DNA of 64,000 bases from Phymatolithon calcareum (lineage: Eukaryota; Rhodophyta; Florideophyceae; Hapalidiales). Of this stretch, positions 46,409 through 57,383 are shown one piece after another. The notes below the pieces were generated by a model. It made no database searches. It saw only the letters and a program-made list of their open reading frames with translations, and was not told the DNA's origin. The stretch spans positions 930,001 through 994,000 of the forward strand of contig OZ345370.1 in NCBI GenBank assembly GCA_977006965.1. Reading direction: 5' to 3'. Position 1 is the stretch's first letter, and every line of letters begins with the position of its first letter. The position numbers and the translations under genes are program-made.

Positions 46409-46674
46409 ACGGTTTCGCTGGCGTGTGCTGGTCTATTGTCAGTCTCATCTTGACGCCATTTATCAGTAAGTACAAAAGGAAAGAAAACAGTCGAGGCCTC
46501 AATCGAGTCGTTCTTCCACATTTTCTGCAGTCAAAGCTTGAAGCCGTACCATTGCCACGCGGTTCTTGTAAAGTTAGAGGCAGCTCCAGAATAGAAAAGC
46601 TTGCTTTGCGCCTGGTCGAGATCAATTACACAAAACAGTGACCACTCTAGGATATTGTGTACTGTATGTAGTAT

Positions 46675-47079
46675 TGTGAATCGTTCAGTTCGGGCTTACA
46701 GCGTCGACCAGGAATGTGCTACCCACAGTAATTTCAATTACCTCCACGATAGGATAATTAGGTTCTTTTTTGCTCTGCGACGTGGGCGTGCTACTTATGC
46801 CACGTTCGACGTCCCTCTTCAGTAAAGGGGCAAGCACCCTTGCCTAGAAGTCTTCGTGCCCGCATCTATAACGGTTCCCTAGATGGATCCCTTGGTCTGC
46901 TTCCCTCGGCGCTAGCGTCGTTGTACCGCTTAATCTCATCTGATGCCCAGACTCATCTGTTCTCCTGTGTTTTTTTCCGCTCTTGTTCGTTCGCGTCACC
47001 GCTCTTTGCTGGACTTCAGGGATCTATCGTGCTCGCTCTGCCATGCGCTACCGCACATCGCTCGCCTGTTTACAGTCCA
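46675..47079 (+). repeat. 5' LTR
   Basis: Begins TGTGAATCGTTCAGTTCGGG and ends GTTTACAGTCCA, with TG...CA termini. Similarity to the other LTR may start 2-3 bases earlier. Confidence 0.88.
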
Positions 47080-48441
47080 GGTTCGCGCCCATCCATTATA
47101 CTACAGTGGTCTCCCGACCAAAAATCTGAGCTTTGGAATGGGAAAAGATCGACCCCCGAAGGCTGCGTCTTCCGCCGTACGACTACCGACTGCGCAACAG
47201 ATATTGACGCGAGGCCGGGCATCAAGAGTGGAATCTTCATCTGCCCCCAACTTCGCCTCGATCAACGATTGACTCCTAGGGGAGGGCCACGTTCGCAGGA
47301 TCGCAGATCGAATCTCCCAGAGCCGCCAGATCCCCTTGTCGCCGACGCTGAACAACTACAGCTCTCTGTGGACCATCACATGACTGCTACTACTACTACC
47401 GCGGATGCTGGGCTGCACGCGAAAGGTCGTGCAGATGACACTTCCGACTCCCGGTCTCATATTGGAAAAGCCGCATGCGCGACTAATGAGCTCTACTGCG
47501 TACCCGATAGCGGGATGGATACGCCTGCAATCGAGGAAGCCTACCTTCGAGGGATTTTCGAAACTCCCCGATACACTACGCAAACTATTTCGGCTCTAAT
47601 CGCTCGGCCCCCAAGCCGGGACGAAAGACCTGAAGTCCTTTCGACGCACATTGCTCGGGAACACATTCCCGTAACACAAGACCTTTTCGAGGACCCATCA
47701 ACTCCGCGACATGCAACGGTGTCCTTCACTAGTCCTGCAGAAACCGAAAATGGCCAACCGAAAGTATCGGCAGGACGACTGACAACGGATCTACCATGCC
47801 GACACGGAACTCCAGGGACTCCTGGACCTATACCGCAGAAACAAGCGACTCTACCTGTTCGATTTGTAAATCAGATTGGACCGGCAAGGCTACCAGGCCA
47901 CACGAACTCTAACCGCCAAGGCGGCCCACTCATTCTCGATCACACACCTTCGGAGGCGCCCTTTCTGAAGGGTAGTACCACCGCCCCCGAGGCGAGGGGA
48001 ATTATCGAGGTCATATTCAGAGAAATGTCGCGCATGAAGCAGGAGTGCACGCAACTGGCACAGGAGCAGTGCGATCTCTTCCAGGCACAGGAGCTGCAAA
48101 TCCGGGATTTTGATCGCTGCAGAAGTCCAACGACAAGTGGTGCATCGGCTCATCTTGCTGACTCGCCAATTGACATCCGCTCAAGCAACCTTGTCCCGCC
48201 AGAGCGAAGAAAATTTCCGGTTGCAGTCTGCAGCCACCGATGGAACGCCATTCCACCGCTCGGTCGAAATGAACGTCCTCAGCGACGCCCCTGGCCGGAT
48301 GCATCAACAAGTGACGACGAATCAGTCTTGGGTGATTGGGGGTCCACCTACCGTCACAATGAAAGCTGTCGTCGGGAAAAATACACGAACCGAGTCCCAA
48401 AACAACGGGCTCGGCAAAGCGAACACATCGAGGACTCATAA
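47080..48441 (+). pseudogene. Gypsy gag, N-terminal part
   Basis: A frame open from inside the LTR (46840) to a TAA at 48439-48441. The product is proline, threonine and charge-rich, with a coiled-coil-like stretch near its end (EVIFREMSRMKQECTQLAQE). The next gag frame lies in the same phase, so the stop is a lesion within gag. The true start is unknown. Confidence 0.6.
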
Positions 48442-48609
48442 TCTCATAATTCAAGTTCTTCCCTAGAGCGCCTTATCAAGCGCAAGCAGATATGCCGTCA
48501 AGAGAAGACCCGACGGAGAAAAAGGTAATCGGAGGGAGAAGCACGCAAATGGGACGGTGCCGAAGCTTCCTCTCGGCGATATGGCCGTCGTCCGCTCCTA
48601 GGCCCCAAA

Positions 48610-49425
48610 GTGAGGGGTTTACGGAACATCGAGCCCAGCGACCCTCGCTTCCGAGACATACTATCGTATCGGAAGTACCGCCTTCTACGAACATACCCGT
48701 TTATGGGCAGAGAAGTCACGCGTCACATCGGAGTCAATACCCGTCGGTTAGACCACACGATGAAGAAGTACGTGTTTGACGGAAAGAATCCGATAAGCTG
48801 CAAGCGGTTCCTGTATGTGTTTAACTGGCAACTAGACATAAAAAATATTGCGGAAGGTGCAGCCCTGTTGATTTGGCCGAGCTTTCATGACGATAACGCG
48901 CGGGATGCATTCGACGCCCATCGTGAAGACGGAGAAACCCGACTTGGTGCGTTTAGCACGTGGCCAGAAGCGGTGCAATGGTTCCTCCGCACATATGCCA
49001 AGGACGAATACCTCGAGGATGCGATGGAAAAAATGGATCGCCTCTCTCAAAACGAAGGTGAAGACGAGCAGTCCTTTGCTGACCGCATCTCCGCCCATGC
49101 CAGGGTTGTCGCGGGAGTGCACTTCCAACAGGTACTCATTAGCCGATTCTTGCGTGGAGTCCGTTCGGACGTAAGATATCGCATGCGATCATCTCGGAAG
49201 GACTATAGTGGCCCAAAGGCATTCGATGATTTCGTTAAACAGGCCGTTGACATAGGGCACACACACAGAGCCATCTCAAAGAATAATGTCCTAAAGGTTG
49301 GACGTGTGAATGTCGTGGAAACCGAGGATGACCCCAGAGAAGAGGGAAGGGCGTACGCGGCCCGTATACGCGACGACCGCGTCCTAGAAATTGGGGACCA
49401 CTGCCCCCCGTCCCGGACTCCGTAG
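48610..49425 (+). pseudogene. Gypsy gag, capsid-like part
   Basis: A 271-codon frame in the same phase as the preceding one. The region FSTWPEAVQWFLRTYAKDEY and the following RLSQNEGEDEQSFADRI have the helical pattern of the Ty3/gypsy retrotransposon gag domain. It ends at a TAG (49423-49425), and the frame reopens at the next codon. Confidence 0.75.
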
Positions 49426-49968
49426 ATGTCCGCGGCGACAGAGCTGTCATACGTCCCCGCAGTTTCAGAATCGAACGTGACAGCTCCCTCAGATGATACG
49501 GGTTATTATCCCGCACCACTGCTGGTTCCGGTTCCTGTGAACATCGTCTTTCCAAGACAGCCGGTCATCAACATGACGGATTCGCGTCTATCGCGGAGCT
49601 CGAGCCTGAATCGGATCGAGGGTCCAAAACGGGGACTTGGATGGTTGACAGACCGTCCTGGAGATATATGCCTCGAGCGCTTCCAGCTAGGACACCGAAA
49701 ACCGAACTGCCCACACCTTAGCCGGACTGCGCTGGATGACAAATACGCAACTTGGACACGCGCAAATTATGACCGACTAAGTCCGGCACAGAAATCGTGG
49801 CTGCAGACGTTAGGGCGATCACCGACTGTTTCGATTCACCCACCATATGAAGCAGCTGGCAAATTAAGGCCAATTCAGAAGGAGGCTCAGTCCTCTCAAG
49901 ACGTATCCGAGAGCAAGACGACCTCCGAGAAGCCCCCACGTCCTAGGGCACAAAATGCAAAAAAATAG
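49426..49968 (+). pseudogene. Gypsy gag, nucleocapsid-like part
   Basis: Continues the gag phase for 180 codons. Near 49669-49710 it has C-x2-R-x4-H-x4-C, a CCHC zinc knuckle whose second cysteine is arginine. Together with the upstream stop, this indicates decay. Confidence 0.65.
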
Positions 49969-50267
49969 GATGGGGGACGGTCCCGGAATACCCCAACATC
50001 GGGCCTCTGTCACCAATTAAGGCCATTCCCCCGGATAGGTCTTCTCGTAAACCGCTCTTCGCCGTCGAGCGACCGGCCAACGTGATAAGACCCCTAGAGG
50101 GGCGGTTCCATGTGGGCATGTCCGCCCGCAATCAGCGCCCTTTCGGGCTACCCGCAGCAGTCTCACTCGCCGAATACCGGTCAGGGCTCAACCCAATTTG
50201 CCATTTATGTCAATTCAATTACAAATAGAATGCCCAGATAGAGCCCATAGAGACCACGCAGCAGCAT

Positions 50268-52931
50268 ATGGTCACGGTTCTAGACACGTGGGCAGGACCA
50301 AACCTGATTAAGGCGAGCATGTTGGTACCGGAAGCAATTTCGTCCATGGACCGGGGCCAGGAGATCGTTCGGTTGTCGTGTGCATCGAATCACCCGCTCG
50401 ATACGTTGAAAATCCTGACTCTGACAGTCACAGTCGGGTCGCAGACCTGCCGTCAACCTTTCGTCGTCGTGCGCCGCCTGGGAGCCGAAGCAATCCTCGG
50501 ATGTCAATACATTGACTACCAGGTGAAGTCGCTCCAAATCAAGCAACGCGTGTGTGTTCTCGACAACGATGGAAAGGTCCCCATACTCCTTCGTAGCTGC
50601 TCTGGCCTTCACGATCATCTATCTGCGGAATCCCCGCGAATCGGCGACCCTGACCGGGCACCCCACTCTGCAATCCGCGTTGTCAAACGAACACTCCTGG
50701 AACCAGGAAAGGAAGCAGTTGTACCGGTTTCCTGTCCGGTTGGGGGAACTCGGGTTATCGAGCCACTGAACAAGCTTTACGAGAAAAAACGGGTGGCGCT
50801 CCGCAACGGAATCGCAGATATTCGGCGAAATGTTCCGTTCCGTGTTAAAGTCGCAAACTTTGGAGTCACCTCTGTATGGCTGAGTCGAAACGAAAAACTC
50901 GGCCACACACGAGCGGCGCCAATCAAGATCCTTGCCCTAAACTTCGGAGACGATATGTTCAAGGGGTCTGCGGAATTACAACACGCATCAACCGGAGAAG
51001 TATCGGCGGCACCAGACGAGACAAAAACACCGTCGCTCGCGAATGAGGACCTAACCCATCTCGCTGACACGGATCGAACCCGAGTTCGGGCCATGTTAGA
51101 ACGATTTGCGTCCATGTGGAAAGGCCACCTTGGGGAGGAAACAGCAACGGAGCACCGTATCGATTTGGTCCCGGGAGCACGACCGGTTGCGTCAATTACC
51201 TACCGAACGGGCCCCGAAGCCCGGAAACTGATCAAAAAGGAGGTAGATACACTCCTTGAAAAGGGCGTTATTGAGCCCGTGAAGACGGAGTGGGCCAGCC
51301 CTGTCCTACTACTCCCGAAACCGGACGGATAGATGGGGTTTTGCGTGGACTATAGACGATTGAACGCGCTAATAGTGGAAGATTCGAACCCATTACCCCG
51401 TATGGATGACTGCCTAGACAGCCTGGGTAACGCCAAATTTTTCACGATCCTCGACTGTAACAGTGAATACTGGCAGATACCGGTGGCGCCTGGTGACAGG
51501 AAAAAGACTTCTTTCAGTTGCCACGCCGGGTGTTTCCAATGGAAGCGGATGCCATTTGGTCTCTGCAATGCACCGGCCACCTTCTAAAGAACGCTGGACA
51601 TTTTGTTGACCGGATACCGGTGGCACTCTTGCTTGGTTTATCTTGACGACGTCATTATCTTCTCCGAAACATTCGACGACCTCGTCAATCACGTTGCCGA
51701 AATTCTGGAGGTCCTGCAGGAGGCGGGGCTGTCCCTCAAATTGCAGAAATGTAACTTCTTCTCCGAACCAGTGAACTACCTCGGCCACGTCATCCATCCG
51801 GGACGCCTCGAAGTGGCGGTAAAGAACACAGCCGCCATTGCCGGTGTACAAAAACCGGTCAACCAGTCACAATTTCTATCCTTCCTTGGCATTTGTAATG
51901 TATACCGACGTTTTGTCCCAAATTTCGCACGAGCGGCTGCCCCCTTGAATGCCTTGCTAGTGAAGGGACAACATTTTCGTCTCCCCCCTTTGGATGACGA
52001 ACAGGCCTCAGCATTCGAACTTCTTAAGAAGGCGCTCGCATCTCCACCGGTCCTCCGGCTTCCTCGACCTGACTTGCCGTTCTCGGTCGACACAGATGCC
52101 TGTGAGTATCAAGTCGGCTGTGCACTGCTAAAAACTTACGAATACGGCACAAGGCATCCTGTTGGGTTCTGGAGTCGTTCACCAGCCCCCGCAGAACGTA
52201 ACTATAGCGTCAGCGAGAAGGAATGTCTCGCATTTATCTGGGCTGTGCAGATACTTCGACCGTATCTGGAAAGTCGTCACTTCGATTTGTAAACCGACCA
52301 CCAAGTCCGGAAGTGGATGATTGATTTGAAGGACGTAAGTGGTCGCCTCACACGATGGAGGATGTGCCTCTTGGAATTCGACCTCACAGTGCACTACAAA
52401 AAAGGAGCGAAAAACACGATCGCCGATGCCGTCTCTCGGTTACCAACATTTGGTGAGACGACCGTGAGCCCGGACCTCGATATACCGTGCCTACATGTAC
52501 ATGACGCCTCAGAATGTTCTCTTTCGCCGATGCTGCGAGTGGACTCCGCATCGTGGGAAAACATCGACTGGGATGACGAAGACGACCCCGCAGACCGGGC
52601 GGTGCTGTTTCGTCCTGCTTCCGTACGGGTATTCGAAGTAGAGACAGACACCCCGACGGTAATCACAATAGAAGAGCTGCGTCGCGAACAGGACGCCGAC
52701 CGGTGGTGCCAGTCGATCCGCCAGTACATGGTTGAGAACCACGGACAATTGACCTACGAAGAAGAAGAACGGGGAGTGCTCGTCCGTGTGGCGGCACTGG
52801 ACGGGGCATTACAGGCCTTACTACCGGTTTCCTTGCGGCAAAGGGTACTTTTTCTCTCGGACCGCACGCCATTAGCCGGACACCCCGGTATTTCGCGAAT
52901 GTTTTACATACTTCGGAGGACCTTTTTCTGA
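50268..52931 (+). pseudogene. Gypsy pol: protease, reverse transcriptase, RNase H
   Basis: One continuous phase broken by stops at 51330, 51585, 52290 and 52929. The protease motif reads DTWAG where DTGAG is expected (50289-50291). Reverse transcriptase motifs follow: CVDYRRLNAL, FTILDCNSEYWQIPV, RMPFGLCNAPATF and the catalytic YLDD at 51639-51650. RNase H has DTDACEY, SEKECLAF and TDHQ. The order is canonical, but the four stops and the altered protease site mean no polyprotein can be made. Confidence 0.88.
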
Positions 52932-52937
52932 CCATCC

Positions 52938-53570
52938 ATGATTGCGGACGTTCGTGCAGTGTCCCAGAATTTCCACGCGTGCGCGAAGGAACGCGTCAAG
53001 CTCCGTTCACATTCAACGAAGATGAAACTGTTCCCACCCACTAAACCACTCGAATTCGTGGCCATCAATATCCTTGGCCCACTGGTACGATCCTCAAAGG
53101 GATATAGATTCCTGCTGGTTATCACAGACCGCTACTCCAAACTGACGCGAGTTGTACCCTTGTCAACCATCGCGGCACTAACCGTGGCACACGCGTTTTG
53201 CACGCACTGGGTTTTCCCGTATGGGCCACCTGCACGGTTAGTATCCGACAACGGGGGGCAATTCAACTCGAAGTTTTTCAGCGTATTTGTCGCCGCATGG
53301 GAATCGAAAACTTGTACACCACGGCATACCACCCGCAAACCAACGGGCAAGTGGAGCGAATGAACAGGACCATATTGGCGGGCTTGCGTGCGTTTGTGGC
53401 GGACAACCCTAAGCATTGGCATGAATATGCAGAGACTCTTGCTCACGCGTAGAACACAACGGTCCACCGTGCAACAGGGTTTACGCCGTTTGACCTTGTC
53501 CTTTCCCACCCACCCGGCCCGGTAGCCCTTGCTTTTGAACATCCGTATGCAGGTGCCACGCAACCCCATT
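52938..53570 (+). pseudogene. Gypsy integrase, frameshifted
   Basis: The zinc-binding region starts before the stop at 52929 (GHPGISRMFYILRRTFF). In its CxxC the first Cys is His (FHACAKE). The core has SDNGGQF and NGQVERMNRT, holding the second and third acidic residues. The first reads VAINILGP, with Asn (53067-53069) in place of the catalytic Asp. The frame shifts near 53280 and meets a TAG at about 53450. Beyond that, to 54551, the DNA is too broken to follow. Confidence 0.82.
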
Positions 53571-54551
53571 ACGAGAAGGATCGGTTTTACGAGTCACCCA
53601 TAGTGTGTCAAACACGCATTGTACCGCATGCCAGCGCGGCCCGGTTCTACGGGTGAGGAAGAGCCCAAAGTGACGCAGCAAAAACGGATATCCCACGAAC
53701 AAACTGGCCCCGACCTCATACGGTGCAAAATAACGGTCACAGGGGGGATATTGGGCTTCAAGCGACGAAGGCGCGGCCGCATCCACCTCCCCGAAATATC
53801 CGGGAATTAGGCGCCCGTGTCGCAGGCGATGGACGCGGTCCGCCTTGCGCAGCGAGTACGGCGTACGAAAATCCACCCACCCTGTCTCACGGTCACGCAC
53901 CGGCATGTTCGGCAAAAACAGATACCGTGCGTCATACCGGCGGGGACGCTCGATTCCGCCCACAGGGGATCGCAAAAAGGCGTCCAGGCGCCACAGGGCC
54001 GTGATATCGTCAATATTCATTCCCCGGATAATTTCGGACGGCAGGGCACGAGGTACACGAGGGCCGCGCGAGATCGCGCCGATACGAAACAGCAGCGCAC
54101 CTTCCCCCATGCCCACCCTTGGAGGGTTCTCTTCGGCACTTGCAGCGTCACGTGTGCCTGCCATTCTGCCGACCGCACTAAACCGCGGTACGCGGATGAC
54201 GAGAATTCTGCGCGTTCCAACACCGCGAAACGCGGCTCAGCATCTTACCCCTGCGCATCCGGGCCGGCATCGATCCCGTACAGAGCTTGGTGGACATCCA
54301 TAGAATCTGCAGGCGCCAAAACTCCAAAACGCACACAGTTCCTCGACGAGTGTCAACAATTCCGCGCGGCCGGAACCGGATCGCGTGAGAGCGCGTCGAA
54401 TGCACGTACCAAACGTCACCGCTACTGGCGCACACAATTCACTGGAGGACCGCGCAATGCGGCGTTTGTCGACAGGGTGCCAGCCAACCCGTCAGCAATG
54501 TTTCCTTCTCCCTTTCCGTGCTTCGGTTTTGGGAGGGGGTGGTTGTATTAT

Positions 54552-54959
54552 TGTGAATCGTTCAGTTCGGGCTTGCAGCGTCTACCAAGAATGCGCTACC
54601 CACGGTAATTACAATTACCTCCACGATGGAATAATTAGCTTCTTTTTTTTGCTCTGCGACGTCGGCGTGCTACTTATGCCACGTTCGACGTCCCTCTTCA
54701 GTAAAGGGGGCAAGCACCCTTGCCTAGAAGTCTTCGTGCCCGCATCTATAACCGTTCCCTAGATGGATCCCTTGGTCTGCTTCCCGCGGCGCTAGCGTCG
54801 TTGTACCGCTTAATCTCATCTGATGCCCAGACTCATCTGTTCTCCTGCGTTTTTTTCCGCTCTTGTTCGTTCGCGTCACCGCTCTTTGCTGGACTTCAGG
54901 GATCTATCGTGCTCGCTCTGCCATGCGCTACCGCACATCGCTCGCCTGTTTACAGTCCA
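54552..54959 (+). repeat. 3' LTR
   Basis: Matches the 5' LTR throughout, with scattered substitutions and two small indels. Ends GTTTACAGTCCA. A polypurine run lies 13-21 bp upstream, so the true 5' edge could be a few bases further left. Confidence 0.88.
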
Positions 54960-55030
54960 TACTACACTGTACAACTTTCGCGAGGTGACTAGTACATTTC
55001 GTGTAGTGTGCAGACGATTATTTCGGGGCG

Positions 55031-55118
55031 AATGCTGGAGATGATAAAAAGATTGAGTGTAATGTAGACCTAATTTTAGGTCTACATCACACTCAATCTT
55101 TTTATCATCTCCAGCATT
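55031..55118. repeat. 88-bp foldback
   Basis: Arms of 44 bp starting AATGCTGGAGATGATAAAAA and meeting without a loop at CCTAATTTTAGG. Only two or three mismatches. It lies 70 bp outside the gypsy 3' LTR. Confidence 0.92.
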
Positions 55119-55390
55119 TCAATTTTTGAAGTGTACAGCGACGGCTGTACATGGTCTTTTAAATTACAACATGGGCTGGAGAAAGTAGTCTCAAATTATT
55201 ACGCGGACATATCCCAAGTGTATTTACAGGAAGGCTAGCGCACGGGGTCACTGCTGAAATGCCCGACAGTTGTTCTCTTCTGCGTACAGTGTATGATTAT
55301 GGTTTTGTGGTAGAACGTGAGCCCCCCTGGCGTGGGGAAAGAAGGTAACTGACTAACGCTGTCTTGGACGTCTCGCTCATATTATTTTGA

Positions 55391-55886
55391 TCTTAGAGAA
55401 GAGAAGCACCTCAACGAAGCTCTAAAAGAAGCAGAAGAAGGTATGGTGTCAAAAACCGGACGCATACGGGAAGCAGCAAAAATATGGACGTAGGAAGAGG
55501 AGGGACGGACAGTTAAAATCCCTGTCGACAAGCCAAATGAACTACCAGGAGTGTTACGTATAAGGGACAGAACTACGCGGTTGATATGCCTGAGATTTCT
55601 TTTCAACAGAGCTCCTTTGCGGAGAAAATCAGTTCTAGCGAAGTACTTTGGGCCTGGTGCTGTGGTTGACCTCGTTGTGCTCCAACGCACACTGCGGTGC
55701 ACGAAGATGGACCAAGAAACATAATATGAATGCAAAAGACTCACCCGAGCCCTCACAGGGAGAGAAATTCGAATTAAGGAGATATTAGGAGGCTAGTAGA
55801 GAGATGAATGTGGAAGACAGCGAGAAGCTGACCTGTTAATCAAATTGAGGTTTTCGGAGCTTTTAAAATAAATCAACATATAAACC
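55391..55886 (+). mobile_element. LINE-like 3' fragment X, copy 1
   Basis: Flanked by a 13-bp direct repeat with one mismatch, CATATTATTTTGA (55378-55390) and CATATTATCTTGA (55887-55899). The plus-strand frame encodes a protein related to that of 56845-56189 over about 130 residues (for example EEEGR, RTTRL.CLR, FNRAPL.RKSVL, ECKRLT.AL.GRE.RIK). It contains in-frame TAG and TAA. The 3' end is A-rich with AAAATAAATC. It is a dead copy of the same retroposon. Confidence 0.75.
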
Positions 55887-56114
55887 CATATTATCTTGAC
55901 GACTATTGTATCATATCATACTAAGTAGTAAAAACAGATACTACCAACGCCGTTCTCAGCCCTAGCGCGCACGATCTGATCGAGAAACGTGAAAGACAGA
56001 GAGCATCCACTAGCGCGCTCCCCGGAGGTGTGCTTAGAGAAATATTTGTTACTCAAATTACGTGCGCCATACACGAATACGTGAGCCTGGCAATCAATGC
56101 AGGGAGACCTAGGG

Positions 56115-56849
56115 GATATTTGATGATTTTATTTTTGAGAGCTCCCAAAGCCTCACCTTGGAGTAACGGGGCAGCTCTTGCATACTTTCTACGCTGAAGT
56201 CATCTGGCTGCTCAAAACGTTCTTGATTCGTAATTCTCTCCCAACAAGAGCTCCTGTGAGTCTCTTGCACTCAAACTCAATTTCTGTACTCATCTTCGAT
56301 GACGCTAGAGTACGTTGTAAGGCGACTAGTTCGATCACCGCGGTAATCCCACAGTAAGCACCCAACACTGATTTCCTCCAAAGGGGTGCTCGGTTGAATG
56401 TCAACCTTAGGCACCTTAAACGTGTTGTTCTTTCTCCTATGTAAAGGATCCCTGGTAGCTTGCCTTCAATAGGAATCTTCATTGATCTGCCTTCTTCTTC
56501 CTTTTCCCATGCCTTAATTGTTTCTTCTCTCCTCCTCTTCTTCGTGACAGATCCCTCCTGGGCTTTCTGAAGGGCTTGTCGCAAGTCTTCATACATTTTG
56601 AGATATTCAATATCCTTCATTGCTTCCTTTACGTCCTCATCTCTTCCAGCGTACTCTTCTGTTTCTTCAAGGCGCTTTTTGTGTCTTACCAGGCTTAATG
56701 CAAACCTTTCTGCTTGATGACGTCTCCTCATCTTTGGTGGTCCCAGTTGGCACAGAACTCGCATTCGGTCCCGGCGGTGTTCGGCATACTTTCCGAAAAC
56801 ATTCTTGTAGAACAAGCCCTCTGCCGACTCGATTGCCGAGAGCAATCGC
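56115..56849 (-). mobile_element. LINE-like 3' fragment X, copy 2
   Basis: 735 bp bracketed by the direct repeat GGAGACCTAGGG (56103-56114 and 56850-56861) within repeat R1. Read on the minus strand it begins in coding sequence and ends with an AT-rich AAAAATAAAATCATC tail. Truncated at the 5' end. Confidence 0.8.
56189..56845 (-). CDS. Open frame of retroposon X (C-terminal part, unknown family)
   Basis: 218 codons fill nearly all of the insertion. The product is highly charged and helical (RRDRMRVLCQLG, QAERFALSLVRHKKRLEETE, KEAMKDIEYLKMYEDLRQAL) and ends in a basic block, CKRLTGALVGRELRIKNVL. Its relative at 55391-55886 is broken by stops, whereas this copy is intact. I do not recognise a domain. 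Position, tail and duplicated target suggest the C-terminal region of a LINE polyprotein, so the first Met need not be a real start. It is unlikely to be a host gene. Confidence 0.5.
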   Translation of the reverse strand: MLSAIESAEGLFYKNVFGKYAEHRRDRMRVLCQLGPPKMRRRHQAERFALSLVRHKKRLEETEEYAGRDEDVKEAMKDIEYLKMYEDLRQALQKAQEGSVTKKRRREETIKAWEKEEEGRSMKIPIEGKLPGILYIGERTTRLRCLRLTFNRAPLWRKSVLGAYCGITAVIELVALQRTLASSKMSTEIEFECKRLTGALVGRELRIKNVLSSQMTSA

Positions 56850-56900
56850 GGAGACCTAGGGCCGAACGTCCAGAGGCCTGGCCTCCGGACCCCGGTGACT

Positions 56901-57058
56901 TTTTTATTGCAATTTTTTTAAAGCCCCGCAGTCATACGAATATACGGGCAGGGCTTCCTCAGGTGCTGCCCTCGCTAGGGCTGCTCTACGCTTATGTCTG
57001 GCATTATATCTGAGACTCTAGCATGTGTTCGGTTGTTTTGATTGCTCTTCGTAGCAGT
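56901..57058 (-). mobile_element. Small LINE-like 3' fragment in repeat R1
   Basis: 158 bp between the 14-bp direct repeats GGACCCCGGTGACT (56887-56900 and 57059-57072). On the minus strand it ends GGGGCTTTAAAAAAATTGCA followed by ATAAAAA, a poly-A-like tail. A frame rich in R and A (HKRRAALARAAPEEALP) may be the end of a LINE open frame. Confidence 0.78.
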
Positions 57059-57311
57059 GGACCCCGGTGACTGATACTTAGGACCATTTAAGTGTCATAC
57101 CTTCTAGCAGAAGTAAAAACAGTGCACTTGACCAAGGCTTATCATACATCAGCACAGTTTCTGGGTACAGTATTACAAGCACAAGTCATACGTATGAGTA
57201 TGATCAGTTTCATATCTCGCATCATTCGAGGACATCATTTCCCGCCAAATTCCGCACCAATGGCAACTAATGCAAACTCTCCTACTCTAGATACGTCGAA
57301 ATCTCTGCGAC

Positions 57312-57318
57312 TATAAAA
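57312..57318 (+). promoter_or_regulatory. TATA box upstream of MSH6
   Basis: TATAAAA sits 66 bp upstream of the MSH6 start and is followed at once by a CCAAT word. This spacing would leave a leader of about 40 bases. Inferred from sequence only. Confidence 0.4.
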
Positions 57319-57383
57319 ACCAATCGCCCGTGATCGGCGCATCCGGATCGGTGACACCTTACTGAGAGAACTCGACCTGCACC

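Larger units (their letters stand above)
46675..54959 (+). mobile_element. Ty3/gypsy LTR retrotransposon, defective
   Basis: LTRs at 46675-47079 and 54552-54959 differ at roughly 15-20 positions by eye, so the insertion is not recent. The order gag, protease, reverse transcriptase, RNase H, integrase is that of Ty3/gypsy. Gag fragments lie in one frame and pol fragments in another. A polypurine run, GGGAGGGGG, lies just before the 3' LTR (54531-54539). No clear target-site duplication is seen. Stops, a frameshift and lost catalytic residues make it non-functional. Confidence 0.9.
55945..57113. repeat. Dispersed repeat R1, copy split by two insertions
   Basis: Reverse-orientation copy of 932-1193. 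Its three pieces are 55945-56114, 56850-56900 and 57059-57113. The gaps are retroposon insertions with duplicated target bases. Confidence 0.85.

Noticed and set aside
53481-54164. 227-codon minus-strand frame
   Set aside because: It lies antisense across the decayed integrase C-terminus and spacer of the gypsy element and has no domain of its own.
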